Of a DNA stretch of 61,154 bases, positions 49,411-57,979 are shown piece by piece. The stretch's first letter is position 1; each line of letters begins with the position of its first letter. The notes below the pieces were generated by a model that worked only from the letters and a program-made list of their open reading frames with translations, did not search any database and was not told the origin of the DNA. The stretch comes from Bartonella sp. MM73XJBT.G (GTDB lineage Bacteria > Pseudomonadota > Alphaproteobacteria > Rhizobiales > Rhizobiaceae), in the NCBI RefSeq assembly GCF_028618435.1, contig NZ_JAQISW010000012.1, forward strand, positions 1 through 61,154, given 5' to 3'. The position numbers and the translations under genes were made by a program.

Positions 49411-50424
49411 GTGAATGGAGTACGGAGTCCACATCCTCTTCCAAATTTTCTTGTTTTAGATACGGATAGAACGATAGAAGAATATATTGCTCGCGTTGAT
49501 CAATATGCCGAAAAGCAAGAATGGGCAGTAATGTATTATGGCTTATATGCTGCGACTCCTGTATTGTGGGATGCAGCAAAGCAGTTTGCAGATCAATTGG
49601 CACATTCTTTAGGTTTTAGACCTGGTGGACGCGTGGATATTGACTACTTTATCGGCCGGTATTCTTCTACCCATGTTGGGATCCATGTGGATCACGCTCA
49701 TAATTTTGGTTTTACTCTACAGGACGGTAAAACAATGTTTGCATGGACCAACACACGAAAAGACCTTCAAGGACTCAAATATCCTGAATATGAAGAGCAT
49801 AAATCAACAGCAATTGCACTGCAAAATCGTACAGATCGTGTTGCTTACTTCCCTCATGATGCCTTCCATGTCGCTGAAACGGGAGAAAGGGTTGCTGTAA
49901 ATATCAATATCGCTTTTTGGGAAACAGCACACGATGCACAACACCATAGAAATTATGTCACGCATTTACTCTATTTCGATGATCGAACACGGCATGATAT
50001 CCGCACATCAGGAAGAGCAAGTTTAAACCCTGATAATGCTTTTCAACACTTCGCACTAAACTCTGCCATCGCAAATAGTACCTTAAAACGCCATATGCTG
50101 ATTTCTCAATTAATTTGCGATACAAGTTCACGTTTATGCGTCGGACGCCCCCTTGTTGACGTCTCTGAAATTGAAAGTGAAATCACTCTTCGCCCACCTG
50201 CAACCCTCCAATGGGTACCCTTAACTGAAACAAAAGAACTGCTCATCGCAGCAAACGGACATTGTGCAAGCTTTGAATATAGCTCTCATCTAGAGCATTT
50301 CCTTTCTCAACTTTCATCAGGAAAAAAACTAGATCTAGTAAAATTAAATGATAAATCCTATAAATATGCACAGCAGGAAATTTTAAAAGCTGTAAAAGCG
50401 TTGGCATCTTGGGGAGCATTGTGA
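49411..50424 (+). CDS. JmjC/cupin-type Fe(II)/2-oxoglutarate-dependent oxygenase
   Basis: The 337-residue protein has a double-stranded beta-helix domain with the iron facial triad His92-x-Asp94 in VGIHVDHAHNFGF and His153 in YFPHDAFHVAETG. Such enzymes hydroxylate peptides, proteins or amino acid residues. The C-terminal region is helical, as in ribosomal or peptide hydroxylases that dimerise. The start is uncertain: the only in-frame start is GTG 49411 with a poor ribosome site, and the preceding frame (49283-49405) encodes a protein-like segment (FNERDVLDALRQYALHPHKL) ending LNPKS, one frame away. A frameshift near 49380-49405 may have shortened the gene. It overlaps the exporter gene by 4 bp. 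Confidence 0.75.
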   Translation: MNGVRSPHPLPNFLVLDTDRTIEEYIARVDQYAEKQEWAVMYYGLYAATPVLWDAAKQFADQLAHSLGFRPGGRVDIDYFIGRYSSTHVGIHVDHAHNFGFTLQDGKTMFAWTNTRKDLQGLKYPEYEEHKSTAIALQNRTDRVAYFPHDAFHVAETGERVAVNINIAFWETAHDAQHHRNYVTHLLYFDDRTRHDIRTSGRASLNPDNAFQHFALNSAIANSTLKRHMLISQLICDTSSRLCVGRPLVDVSEIESEITLRPPATLQWVPLTETKELLIAANGHCASFEYSSHLEHFLSQLSSGKKLDLVKLNDKSYKYAQQEILKAVKALASWGAL

Positions 50425-51614
50425 CAAAGAAAAAATCTATGATTTTCGCCCAAATCGGACTTTTCCTCGTTTTGGGATTTAGCAGCTTTGCTGATGAAAC
50501 AGCGCAAGTTACATTTGCTCTACACTTAGCAGAAAGCACAGCTTCTATTTCAATGCTGCTTTTTGCAGGACTTACAGGAGGAATTTGCGCAGGACCCATT
50601 GCCCCGCGTCTTTTGCATCACTTCCAGCCAGCGCACACAATTACTGTTGTTTTATTATTTGAAGCACTCTTCATAGCCACAGCTGCAATCGCCAACCAGT
50701 TTTGGCTTTATATTGCCCTTTCTTTTACACTGGGCTGTGCTGGTTCACTCTTTTGGTCTGCTATCCTTGTTGCTGTACCTGACTTCGCAAAGACTGATCA
50801 CCAATTAGATCGTGTCAACCGCATTATCCAAACAGTCCGTAATCTTGGCTATATTGCAGGACCACTGTTAGGTGGCATGTTATATGGTCTATCAAACGGA
50901 CAAAAAGGATTGTTTGCGCTTTCAATCATGGTGCTTCTTGCTGCCTTTATCACTCTCTGCTCTTTTAAAAGTTTAAAAATTCATACGCAAACAACAAACA
51001 CAGTGCAGCAAAGCAAAAAAGGGCTAGATTTAACGGGTCTCTTGCATAAAAAAAATGTTGTCTATGCTCTTTCTCCCCTCATCATCACCATCATCCTCAC
51101 CTCTGCTCTCAACGTCTTATCGATTGTCCGCATCCGCACTGAGCTAGAGTTTAGTGCACAAACCTATGGGGTGATCACAAGTATGCTAAGCCTAGGCTTA
51201 GTGGTTGGTCCACTCTGCTTCTCTAGCCTTTTTCATCATTTTGGCAATGCCGCTGGTGCATCATTGGCTGCTGCAACCATTGGCTTTGCAATTTTCTGCT
51301 TTTCCCTCACACACATTGTATGGCTCATGATGCTATCATTTTTCATACTTGGGGGTGCAAACGGTGTGCAAAATGCCCTGATGGCAAGTTTTATGATGAA
51401 AGCCATTCAAAAAGAACAGCGGAACAGTCAAATGCCCGCCTATATTTTCATCATACAAACAGCCGTGTGCATTGGTTTTATCAGTGCAGGTTTTGTAAAA
51501 GTGCACCACACCCAATACACACTCCTTATTATCGGCATCGCCACCATGATCGCAGGTATATTAGGTTTTATCGTAAACAACGCTCTACAAAAAAAGGAAG
51601 GGGATCATGCCTAA
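50421..51614 (+). CDS. MFS exporter 1 of the biosynthesis island
   Basis: The product of about 398 residues has twelve membrane segments and the MFS profile, with a charged central loop (HTQTTNTVQQSKKGLDL). The start GTG 50421 overlaps the oxygenase stop (GTGA) and has GGGGAGC upstream, so translation is coupled; a TTG at 50409 is also in frame. It probably exports the product of the island or a precursor. MFS family and topology are clear; substrate unknown. Confidence 0.88.
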   Translation: MTKKKSMIFAQIGLFLVLGFSSFADETAQVTFALHLAESTASISMLLFAGLTGGICAGPIAPRLLHHFQPAHTITVVLLFEALFIATAAIANQFWLYIALSFTLGCAGSLFWSAILVAVPDFAKTDHQLDRVNRIIQTVRNLGYIAGPLLGGMLYGLSNGQKGLFALSIMVLLAAFITLCSFKSLKIHTQTTNTVQQSKKGLDLTGLLHKKNVVYALSPLIITIILTSALNVLSIVRIRTELEFSAQTYGVITSMLSLGLVVGPLCFSSLFHHFGNAAGASLAAATIGFAIFCFSLTHIVWLMMLSFFILGGANGVQNALMASFMMKAIQKEQRNSQMPAYIFIIQTAVCIGFISAGFVKVHHTQYTLLIIGIATMIAGILGFIVNNALQKKEGDHA

Positions 51615-51824
51615 CAGACTTTGCCACCTATTCTCCCAAGCAAACCATACTCAAAAAGACATGACAATCACCACCCAATCAAATTTCAATCACCCCTCGA
51701 TAAAATCATTATCTCTCCTATACCCCTACCAACCAATGAAACTTTGATAAACTACTCTGTATGAAGCAGAAACTAACAACCCTCCCCAAAACTTGATATT
51801 TTAAAGTAAAAAAACGATAACATC

Positions 51825-52154
51825 ATGCAACAAGACCCTATAGGCTTAAACTTTTACAATGGAACAGGCGGTTATGTATGGCAACTTGCAGACACCATGC
51901 AACATGACTTGAATGAAAACATCCACACGCTTGAATTGCAAAAACCAACGCCGCCCATAGCCATCAATTCTTTCGCTGTCTACCTACGTAAATTAGCCCC
52001 CCTATCACGGGTTCAATGGATAAAGGATATACAAATAATAAAAACCAAACCTCTCTTGCAAAAAGCCACAACAGAGATACATCTTCAACGCCCCCTAGAA
52101 CAAACAGCGACATTTTTTATCAAAGCAGGAATGCTGCGATTGGTAAAAGGATAG
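51825..52154 (+). CDS. Unknown 109-residue protein of the biosynthesis island
   Basis: This protein is not recognised. It opens MQQDPIGLNFYNGTGGYVWQ and has a helical C-terminal half (VQWIKDIQIIKTKPLLQKAT). No signal peptide or membrane helix is visible. It ends 9 bp before the methyltransferase gene, so the two are probably expressed together and may act together, for example as a partner or substrate carrier. About 210 bp of spacer separate it from the upstream exporter. Confidence 0.6.
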   Translation: MQQDPIGLNFYNGTGGYVWQLADTMQHDLNENIHTLELQKPTPPIAINSFAVYLRKLAPLSRVQWIKDIQIIKTKPLLQKATTEIHLQRPLEQTATFFIKAGMLRLVKG

Positions 52155-52163
52155 GATCAAAAG

Positions 52164-53402
52164 ATGCCCCTGATAAGACCTGGTATGGGAACAGAAAACA
52201 GTATTGAACTTCTTTACACGCTCATTCAAATGGCTAGGCCACGTACCGTCCTTGAAATCGGTGCGGGGGATAGCACATGCTTGATTGCTAAAGCACTGCA
52301 AAAAGCAAAACAAGCATGGCAACAGGATAAAGAACTCTTAAGATCTACCACTTGGGAAGAACGTACAGCTTTACTTGACCCTTCAGGAGTCCTTGAGAAT
52401 TATCAACCACGATTGATCACCATTGATGATTTTTCAGTAGACAGTCAGTCCGCCGAACAAGCATGGCAAAAACTGCTCCAAGACGAGCGTATTGAAAAAG
52501 ACATGGTAACATTTATCCATGAGAATTTCTTTTCTCTTGATGATGAAACGCTCAAATCTTGGGGACCAATAGATTTTGCTTGGATTGATGCTGGAACGCC
52601 CGCAGATGATGTGCGATTTGTTACCACGCTTTGGAAACACATCACCGCTGGTGGTTATCTCTGTCTGCATGAACCAACCATGACAACAACGGTTGCCCTC
52701 AATGGTGAACAACGCGTTCGCCGCGTCAGAACCCCTTTGTGGGAGGAAATTCTCTACCGCCTTGATGGATCTTATGAGGCTTTAACACTCCCAGAAAACC
52801 ACAAATATCGCCAAAGTGGTCTTGGTATCATTCGCAAACGCTCCCCTGCAGAACAAATTGTACGCGCACAATCACTCCAAGCAGAACTCATAGAAATCAA
52901 TGAACTGCCCATTCGCAATGATCTTTTGCCCATGGGACAAGAAACTCTTCACAAACGCAATACCCGCAATTCACTGATCTCTGCCATGACCTCACCGACA
53001 TTGCGGACTGTTTACGCTGCCATTATCCTTGGTGCAAAAAATCTTTCTGATATCCTAAAAACTGTCGATTGTGATGCCAGAACCATTCATAAATCCATCA
53101 ACCGTCTTTTGAATCTTGGTCTTATTCAAAATACAACAGAAGGATTTCTAGCCGAAGGAACACTCTGGAAATCACTAGAAGATAAAAATGTGCGCAAGAG
53201 AGAAAATTTAAACGACCGCCACTTAGAAACAGAAGAAATGCTGCAAAAAATTGCCCAAGCCTTTCAAAAGGAAAAAATTTATAGCGAAAGGGAAATTTCC
53301 AACATATGCAACCTCTTTACGGTAGATTTTGCCAGATTACGACGCACTCTTGTTGAGAGGGGATTTTTACAACGCCATGGTGGCAAATATCAACGCGTGT
53401 AA
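52164..53402 (+). CDS. Methyltransferase-like protein with winged-helix and DUF2087-like C-terminus
   Basis: The 412-residue protein seems to have three parts. Residues about 1-215 are a class I SAM-methyltransferase fold with VLEIGAGDSTCLIAKAL as the SAM loop and FAWIDAGTPADDVRF later. Residues about 275-340 look like an ArsR-type winged helix (SPTLRTVYAAIILGAKNLSDIL and ARTIHKSINRLLNLGLIQ). Residues about 350-412 resemble DUF2087 (YSEREISNICNLFTVDFARL and RRTLVERGFLQRHGGKYQR). A methyltransferase joined to a regulator-like module is unusual; it may modify the product and also sense or regulate, or the helix module may bind a peptide. Domain limits are by eye. Confidence 0.65.
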   Translation: MPLIRPGMGTENSIELLYTLIQMARPRTVLEIGAGDSTCLIAKALQKAKQAWQQDKELLRSTTWEERTALLDPSGVLENYQPRLITIDDFSVDSQSAEQAWQKLLQDERIEKDMVTFIHENFFSLDDETLKSWGPIDFAWIDAGTPADDVRFVTTLWKHITAGGYLCLHEPTMTTTVALNGEQRVRRVRTPLWEEILYRLDGSYEALTLPENHKYRQSGLGIIRKRSPAEQIVRAQSLQAELIEINELPIRNDLLPMGQETLHKRNTRNSLISAMTSPTLRTVYAAIILGAKNLSDILKTVDCDARTIHKSINRLLNLGLIQNTTEGFLAEGTLWKSLEDKNVRKRENLNDRHLETEEMLQKIAQAFQKEKIYSEREISNICNLFTVDFARLRRTLVERGFLQRHGGKYQRV

Positions 53403-53424
53403 TTGAAAAAGAAGAGAGAATTGA

Positions 53425-53540
53425 ATGACAATTAGTGAACTCAATCATTTTTCGTCTACACTTCAAGAGAAGTGATCACCGCTCACGAAAAAATCTCATT
53501 TCATGAAAAAACTTATAAAATCATTTATGACAATCTATAG
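53425..53540 (+). pseudogene. Possible short gene remnant before the alpha-oxoamine synthase
   Basis: A frame MTISELNHFSSTLQEK stops after 16 codons, and the next frame continues EVITAHEKISFHEKTYKIIY before another stop. Joined, these would give a short protein-like segment of about 40 residues. It may be a broken small gene of the island. The evidence is weak. Confidence 0.25.
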
Positions 53541-53587
53541 CAATCAGTGTAGCCTCTTCGTAAGAGATTGAGTGGGGAGGAGCAAGA

Positions 53588-54821
53588 ATGCGGAATATCA
53601 ATTAGTTATCAAATAGGATTAGGAACAGTCAAAACCATCAGGAGAGGATATGGGATCAAGGTCTCAATGACCTGACGATTGTTGCACGAACATCAGGGCG
53701 CAGTGTTGTTACTAAGTCAGGGAAGACTTATGTTGATTTTATGTCGTGTTCGTATCTAGGGTTAGAATGTCATCCAGCATTAAGTGATGCCGTAAAATCT
53801 TCTATAGAGAAGTTTGGTGTGCAATATGCAGCCGCGCGAACGCGTGCAAAATGTATATTATTTGATGAACGTGAGTTAAAATTAAATACCATTTTTCTCG
53901 ATTCCCATTCTGTCATATTATTCCGTAGGTGCAACCCATCTTGCGGTTATGCCTATCTTAGGTTCAGGAGAGCTTCCAGGATATCCTATAAAAATGAATG
54001 GAATTTTATGGATTGTTGATAAAGAAACGCACGCGTCAGTGCAAATCTTACGTGGTATACTCGAACAATTTGGCAATTATATAAGAATTTCATTTAAAGA
54101 TATTACAGCACTAAAGAAAAGGCTACAGGAAAGTAAATTACAAAATAGAACACCTGTTTTGGTATCTGACTCTCTCGGTTCTATGGGAGGAGCAAACGAT
54201 ATAAGAAAGTTAACAGAATTAGCGAAGCTGTACAACGGATACTATTATGCAGATGATGCACATGGTACCTCAATTATCGGAAAAAATGGCTGTGGTTATA
54301 CACTGCATTTACTAGAAGAATACAAAGAAAATCTTATTTTAATTTCTTCCCTGTCAAAAGCATTTGGTTCCCATGGTGGTTCAGCTTCATTTAGCAACAA
54401 AGAAGCTGCATCTTTTATTAAGAAATATGCTCTTAACTATATTTTCAGTGGTCCACCTTCTCTCCCAGGAATAGCAGCTTGCCTTGCTTCTGCAGATATT
54501 CATCTTTCACAAGAAATTAACCAACTTCAATGTAAACTGCACGAAAATATCTCTTATTTTGATCAAAGAGTCTCCAACGTTGCGGTACAGGAAAGGCTGA
54601 GCCCCATTAGATCCATCTTTATGGGAGCCGAAGACAAAGCAATAAGAGCCTCATATAATTTAAGAAAGCGCGGTTTTTTGGTTACAGCGGCAATGTACCC
54701 AACAGTGGCTAAAAAGAAAAGCATTATTCGTGTGGCAATATCAGCAGCGCATACTCAACATGATCTCGAAATATTCGCGGCAAATATGAATGAATTGATA
54801 GAGCTCTCCTCTGCTCACTGA
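53588..54821 (+). pseudogene. Broken alpha-oxoamine synthase (BioF/CqsA-like PLP enzyme)
   Basis: The gene starts at ATG 53588 after GTGGGGAGGAG, but codon 6 is TAG. The frame then continues with DLTIVARTSGRSVV and TYVDFMSCSYLGLECHPAL. A frameshift near 53905-53925 moves the rest into another frame: GATHLAVMPILGSGE, the PLP-contacting YADDAHGTSIIG, the Schiff-base lysine in ISSLSKAFGSHGG, and a complete C-terminal domain to 54821. Enzymes of this fold type I family condense an amino acid with an acyl-CoA (BioF, Kbl, CqsA). A nonsense codon plus a frameshift indicate a pseudogene, although a shortened protein from the ATG at 53949 is open. It is the only gene of the island that is certainly broken. 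Confidence 0.85.
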
Positions 54822-55094
54822 AACGATCACGATTTATTAAAAAGCAGAGGTATTGCATAAATGGATTACCAGTAAAGCCCCTACCTTTAAACAAGCATAT
54901 TGAAAAGATTTCTTCTAAATCATGCAAACGCAAGCAAAACAAAAAGGCCGTTTTAATCCGCTCATGACTAAAATAATAAAGAAATGCTACCCGCCATCAA
55001 TATCAATCGTTAGAGGCTTCATACATTCTCAAAATTGATGAAAAAATTAAAATATTTTTTCTCTATCAAATGTCGTCATGAAAAGGATTTAACG
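54822..55094. other. Left junction zone of the AT-rich inserted segment
   Basis: Spacer between the broken alpha-oxoamine synthase and the AT-rich segment. Composition changes to clearly richer in A and T somewhere around 55030-55095. No terminal inverted repeat could be identified by eye. Confidence 0.35.
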
Positions 55095-55550
55095 ATGAAA
55101 CTTTATTGGATTGTTGCGCAAGAAGAACATGCAAACGCACAGAATATAGAATATTCCTATTCAGAATATACATATGATGTTTGTTCTGTAAAGCTAAACA
55201 AATATGAAGCATATAACCTTACAAAAGAAGGTAGTATTACTTTAGCAACTGCAATGGATGAATGGTCAAAAAATAATCAAGGCGATTTTCCTATGACAGT
55301 TGTTGGATATGAAGTTGTTGGATATCCGAATTTACACAACTCTACCTTACAAACAGCAACATATTTTTTTCTTGATGATGGTCGTGTATTATTTGCCTCT
55401 GCAATAACTTTATTACGAAACTTTTTTGATATTATTTCAAAATTTGGAACACCAAGCGAAAACGGAGGATTAAAATTATCAGTAAAAATGGCAAAAAATA
55501 AAGATAAATCCTACTATATAGTAAAAATTCACGGAGTAGGTAATGAGTGA
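55095..55550 (+). CDS. Hypothetical protein of the PolB-bearing segment
   Basis: The 151-residue protein (MKLYWIVAQEEHANAQNIEY at the start) is not recognised. It is acidic to neutral, with a beta-rich middle (TATYFFLDDGRVLFASAITL) and no membrane helix. The frame is open to 55035, but ATG 55095 has the better ribosome site (AAAAGGA). It overlaps the next small gene by 8 bp. By position near a terminal-protein/polymerase pair it could be a single-stranded DNA-binding or replication accessory protein, which is only a guess. Confidence 0.6.
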   Translation: MKLYWIVAQEEHANAQNIEYSYSEYTYDVCSVKLNKYEAYNLTKEGSITLATAMDEWSKNNQGDFPMTVVGYEVVGYPNLHNSTLQTATYFFLDDGRVLFASAITLLRNFFDIISKFGTPSENGGLKLSVKMAKNKDKSYYIVKIHGVGNE

Positions 55551-55707
55551 ATTTAAATTTTACATTACACTAAAAATTAAAGATTGTGAATCAAATGAAA
55601 CTTACTATGTAACTGATAAAAACTTAATATTTCCATGTTTTGATCAAAAAAAATTTATTTATCTTTTAAATAAAAAAATAGAGAAAGAAAATATAAATTT
55701 TAATTAA
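55543..55707 (+). CDS. 54-residue hypothetical protein of the PolB-bearing segment
   Basis: The frame starts at ATG 55543 inside the end of the preceding gene, with GGAGTAGG as ribosome site, and runs to TAA 55707. The product begins MSEFKFYITLKIKDCESNET and is rich in Lys, Asn, Phe and Ile. No family is recognised. The overlap and base composition show it belongs to the inserted element. Confidence 0.55.
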   Translation: MSEFKFYITLKIKDCESNETYYVTDKNLIFPCFDQKKFIYLLNKKIEKENINFN

Positions 55708-55714
55708 ATAAACA

Positions 55715-55740
55715 AAGCCCTCTGGTACGACAGAGGGCTT
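55715..55740. terminator. Perfect hairpin inside the PolB-bearing segment
   Basis: The arms AAGCCCTCTG (55715-55724) and CAGAGGGCTT (55731-55740) form a perfect 10-bp stem with a 6-base loop, 7 bp past the small gene's stop. No T-run follows on the plus strand. It probably separates the two small genes from the terminal-protein/polymerase pair. Confidence 0.7.
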
Positions 55741-55772
55741 AAAGCAGGGGATATAACATTGGGTAAGAAGCA

Positions 55773-56672
55773 ATGTCAAAAAAACATGAGTTAACCAAAT
55801 TAAAAAATCGAATTAAATATGCAAACTCACATCTTAACACAACACTTGGTATTGAAACAATGGATGTTTTTATACCTAGTGAACCTGCTACAGTTAAGAA
55901 TATTGGTAGAATTAGCAGAGAATTAAAGAAATGGCAAGAAGAAAAAAAATTTAAACAAAAAAAAGAAAATTTTTCTATGAGAGCATTAAAATTTAATGAA
56001 ATTGTACCAAATAATGCATTTCAATTTAATGCATATCCTGAGACACCTAAACAGCTTGAAATCTTTAACAAATATCTAAAAAAATTAAAAAGAAATGTAA
56101 TCATAAAAGAAAATGAAAAGGTAAGATTTTCTAAAAACTTTTTTAAAGTTAAAGATCAAATAATATCAGATATGTTAAAAAGACATTATATTAAGAAAAA
56201 AGATATGTATAAAAAATATGATACATTACCAACACCAGTACAAAAAAATCTATCCGATATAACAATATCAATATCAAAAATAAAAAAAATTAAAAGTAAA
56301 AAAAAATTTTTTAAAGAAAGTGATTTAAAAGGATTTAGTCTTAAATATCACAAATCTTTTATTGATGTTGCAAAATTAAGTGGATTACCAGAATTAGAAA
56401 ATTGGATTAAAAAACAAGGTCAATATATGTCTTTTTATCTTTATAAAAAAGGATATTCAATTACTGATTTTTATCATCTCTTTATAATTGGAGAAGATAA
56501 ACCTAGTATGTTGAAATCAATATCACAAGCATTATCAGATATCATTTCGACAAAGTATCATGATGTTTTTAAAATTAATGAATATGATAATGAAATTTCT
56601 AAATTTGTTAAAACCTTAAAAGAAAAAATTAGTAAAAAAAGCTCAATTGGAGAAAATAATTGGGATAATTAA
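55773..56672 (+). CDS. Probable terminal (priming) protein of a phi29-type element
   Basis: The 299-residue, lysine-rich protein overlaps the polymerase start by one base, the gene order seen for terminal protein and DNA polymerase in phi29 and PRD1. Its N-terminus (KLKNRIKYANSHLNTTLGIE then PSEPATVKNIGRISRELKKW) resembles in layout the phi29 terminal protein N-terminus (a KNTKAKIARTKKKYG-type helix, then a proline and an RKEFNKWKRE-type helix). Terminal proteins prime replication through a Ser/Thr/Tyr hydroxyl and stay bound to the DNA ends. The rest is helical and basic. Assignment rests on context and weak similarity. Confidence 0.6.
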   Translation: MSKKHELTKLKNRIKYANSHLNTTLGIETMDVFIPSEPATVKNIGRISRELKKWQEEKKFKQKKENFSMRALKFNEIVPNNAFQFNAYPETPKQLEIFNKYLKKLKRNVIIKENEKVRFSKNFFKVKDQIISDMLKRHYIKKKDMYKKYDTLPTPVQKNLSDITISISKIKKIKSKKKFFKESDLKGFSLKYHKSFIDVAKLSGLPELENWIKKQGQYMSFYLYKKGYSITDFYHLFIIGEDKPSMLKSISQALSDIISTKYHDVFKINEYDNEISKFVKTLKEKISKKSSIGENNWDN

Positions 56673-57979
56673 TGTCAACTTTAAATTTAGAAAAAATATT
56701 CACTTTTGATTTTGAAGCAACAATATCAGAACCTGTTACTCCATATATGGTGTCAATAGTAAATCTAAAAAGAGTGAAATTTAATAGAATATATACAATA
56801 AATGAAGGGGATGTCGTAGAATTGCTTTTAAATTTTATGAAAAGTTCAGAAAAAAATACTAAATTCTATGCGCATAATTTAAGTTATGATTATGCGATCA
56901 TAAGATCTTGGTGTCATTTTAATGAAAAAAATTCAATTGTTCCTGAATTCAAAGATTTTATTTTACCTAATGACAAAATTTTAAAATCAGTATTAACTTT
57001 TGGTACAAAAAAAATTACTCTTATAGATTCATTACCTTTATTTTCTTCTTCTTTAAAAAATATAATGGAAACTTTCACTGATTTAAAAAAAGAAGAGTTT
57101 AATAAAAGAGGCATCGAATTTCAGTTTTTAAAGTTAGAAGACTGCCTCATCAAAGCAAATCATACAGGTGAATTTATTTTTTTATATCAAGGTGTCCCGC
57201 TAAATCCAGATTATTCAGCATATATTTTATCCAAAGCAGATCTCAACCCACAAGCAAGAGCCATCAGTTTCACATTAAGAAATTATTTTAGGGTAAGTGG
57301 TATTCACCTTCTTAATGAATGCATTTATGGAGTAGAAAATCTTGAATGGGATAAAATTGCGCAAATGGCATTAGCACGTAAGCTAGGAGCTCCAGTCCTT
57401 CCATTCACGATATGTGGCTATCACAAGCAAACAGTACCTACAATCATATCTTTTATTTCATCAGAATATGAATCCTTTATTTTCAAACCCATAGGCTCAG
57501 GAATGGGATTTGGTGTCATTAAATCAGATGGATTGCAACATGCCATGAGTATAGGAAATCTGATCTCAACTTCTTCTTCCGGGTATTTCTTAATACCTTT
57601 TGTAAAGAATGCACAGGATGTAAGATTTTTCTTTATATCAGGAAAACTCTGTTTTATAGAATTCCGCAAACCTCAAGAGAACAACTATATTGGAAATGTA
57701 GCACGCGGAGGCACAAAAACGATTCTTACAGAAGCGGCTTTTATAACCGCATATGGCAAGAAAAAATTCTATCCTGAAATGCTCGGTATTTCTAAAAACA
57801 TCGTAGAAAAAACAAAAAACAATATTCTTGCAGTGGACTGGCTGGTGAATCAAGAAGGATACTATTTCAACGAAATGTGCACAGCGGAAACAGGGCTGAC
57901 AAAACTTCCTCAAGAGATACAACAAAATGTATTTGACCATTTAACAGCACTTCTATGGAAATTCCATGTGCAAAAATAA
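56672..57979 (+). CDS. Chimera: phi29-type DNA polymerase exonuclease fragment fused to ATP-grasp ligase
   Basis: Residues 1 to about 144 match the 3'-5' exonuclease domain of protein-primed family B polymerases: Exo I FTFDFEAT (Asp13, Glu15), Exo II FYAHNLSYDYAII (Asp73) and KKITLIDSLPLFSSSLKNI, like the phi29 DSLKKLP segment. Exo III and the whole polymerase domain are missing. From about residue 145 (nt 57104) the protein becomes a RimK-like ATP-grasp enzyme: RGIEFQFLKLED, LARKLGAPVLPF, the lysine and glycine loop FIFKPIGSGMGFGV (Lys272), NVARGG (341-346), and metal ligands in YFNEMC (399-400). ATP-grasp enzymes join a carboxylate to an amine or thiol. The join is in frame, so a chimeric protein could be made. 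The ATP-grasp lacks roughly its first 30 residues. Confidence 0.8.
   Translation: MSTLNLEKIFTFDFEATISEPVTPYMVSIVNLKRVKFNRIYTINEGDVVELLLNFMKSSEKNTKFYAHNLSYDYAIIRSWCHFNEKNSIVPEFKDFILPNDKILKSVLTFGTKKITLIDSLPLFSSSLKNIMETFTDLKKEEFNKRGIEFQFLKLEDCLIKANHTGEFIFLYQGVPLNPDYSAYILSKADLNPQARAISFTLRNYFRVSGIHLLNECIYGVENLEWDKIAQMALARKLGAPVLPFTICGYHKQTVPTIISFISSEYESFIFKPIGSGMGFGVIKSDGLQHAMSIGNLISTSSSGYFLIPFVKNAQDVRFFFISGKLCFIEFRKPQENNYIGNVARGGTKTILTEAAFITAYGKKKFYPEMLGISKNIVEKTKNNILAVDWLVNQEGYYFNEMCTAETGLTKLPQEIQQNVFDHLTALLWKFHVQK

Noticed and set aside
53741..54019. Separate 92-residue gene at the start of the alpha-oxoamine synthase
   Set aside because: Its first part continues the synthase frame from 53588; its end is the out-of-frame read after the second lesion.
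55095..57104. Part of the Bartonella gene transfer agent
   Set aside because: The gene transfer agent does not use a protein-primed polymerase, and no capsid, portal or terminase genes are present here.
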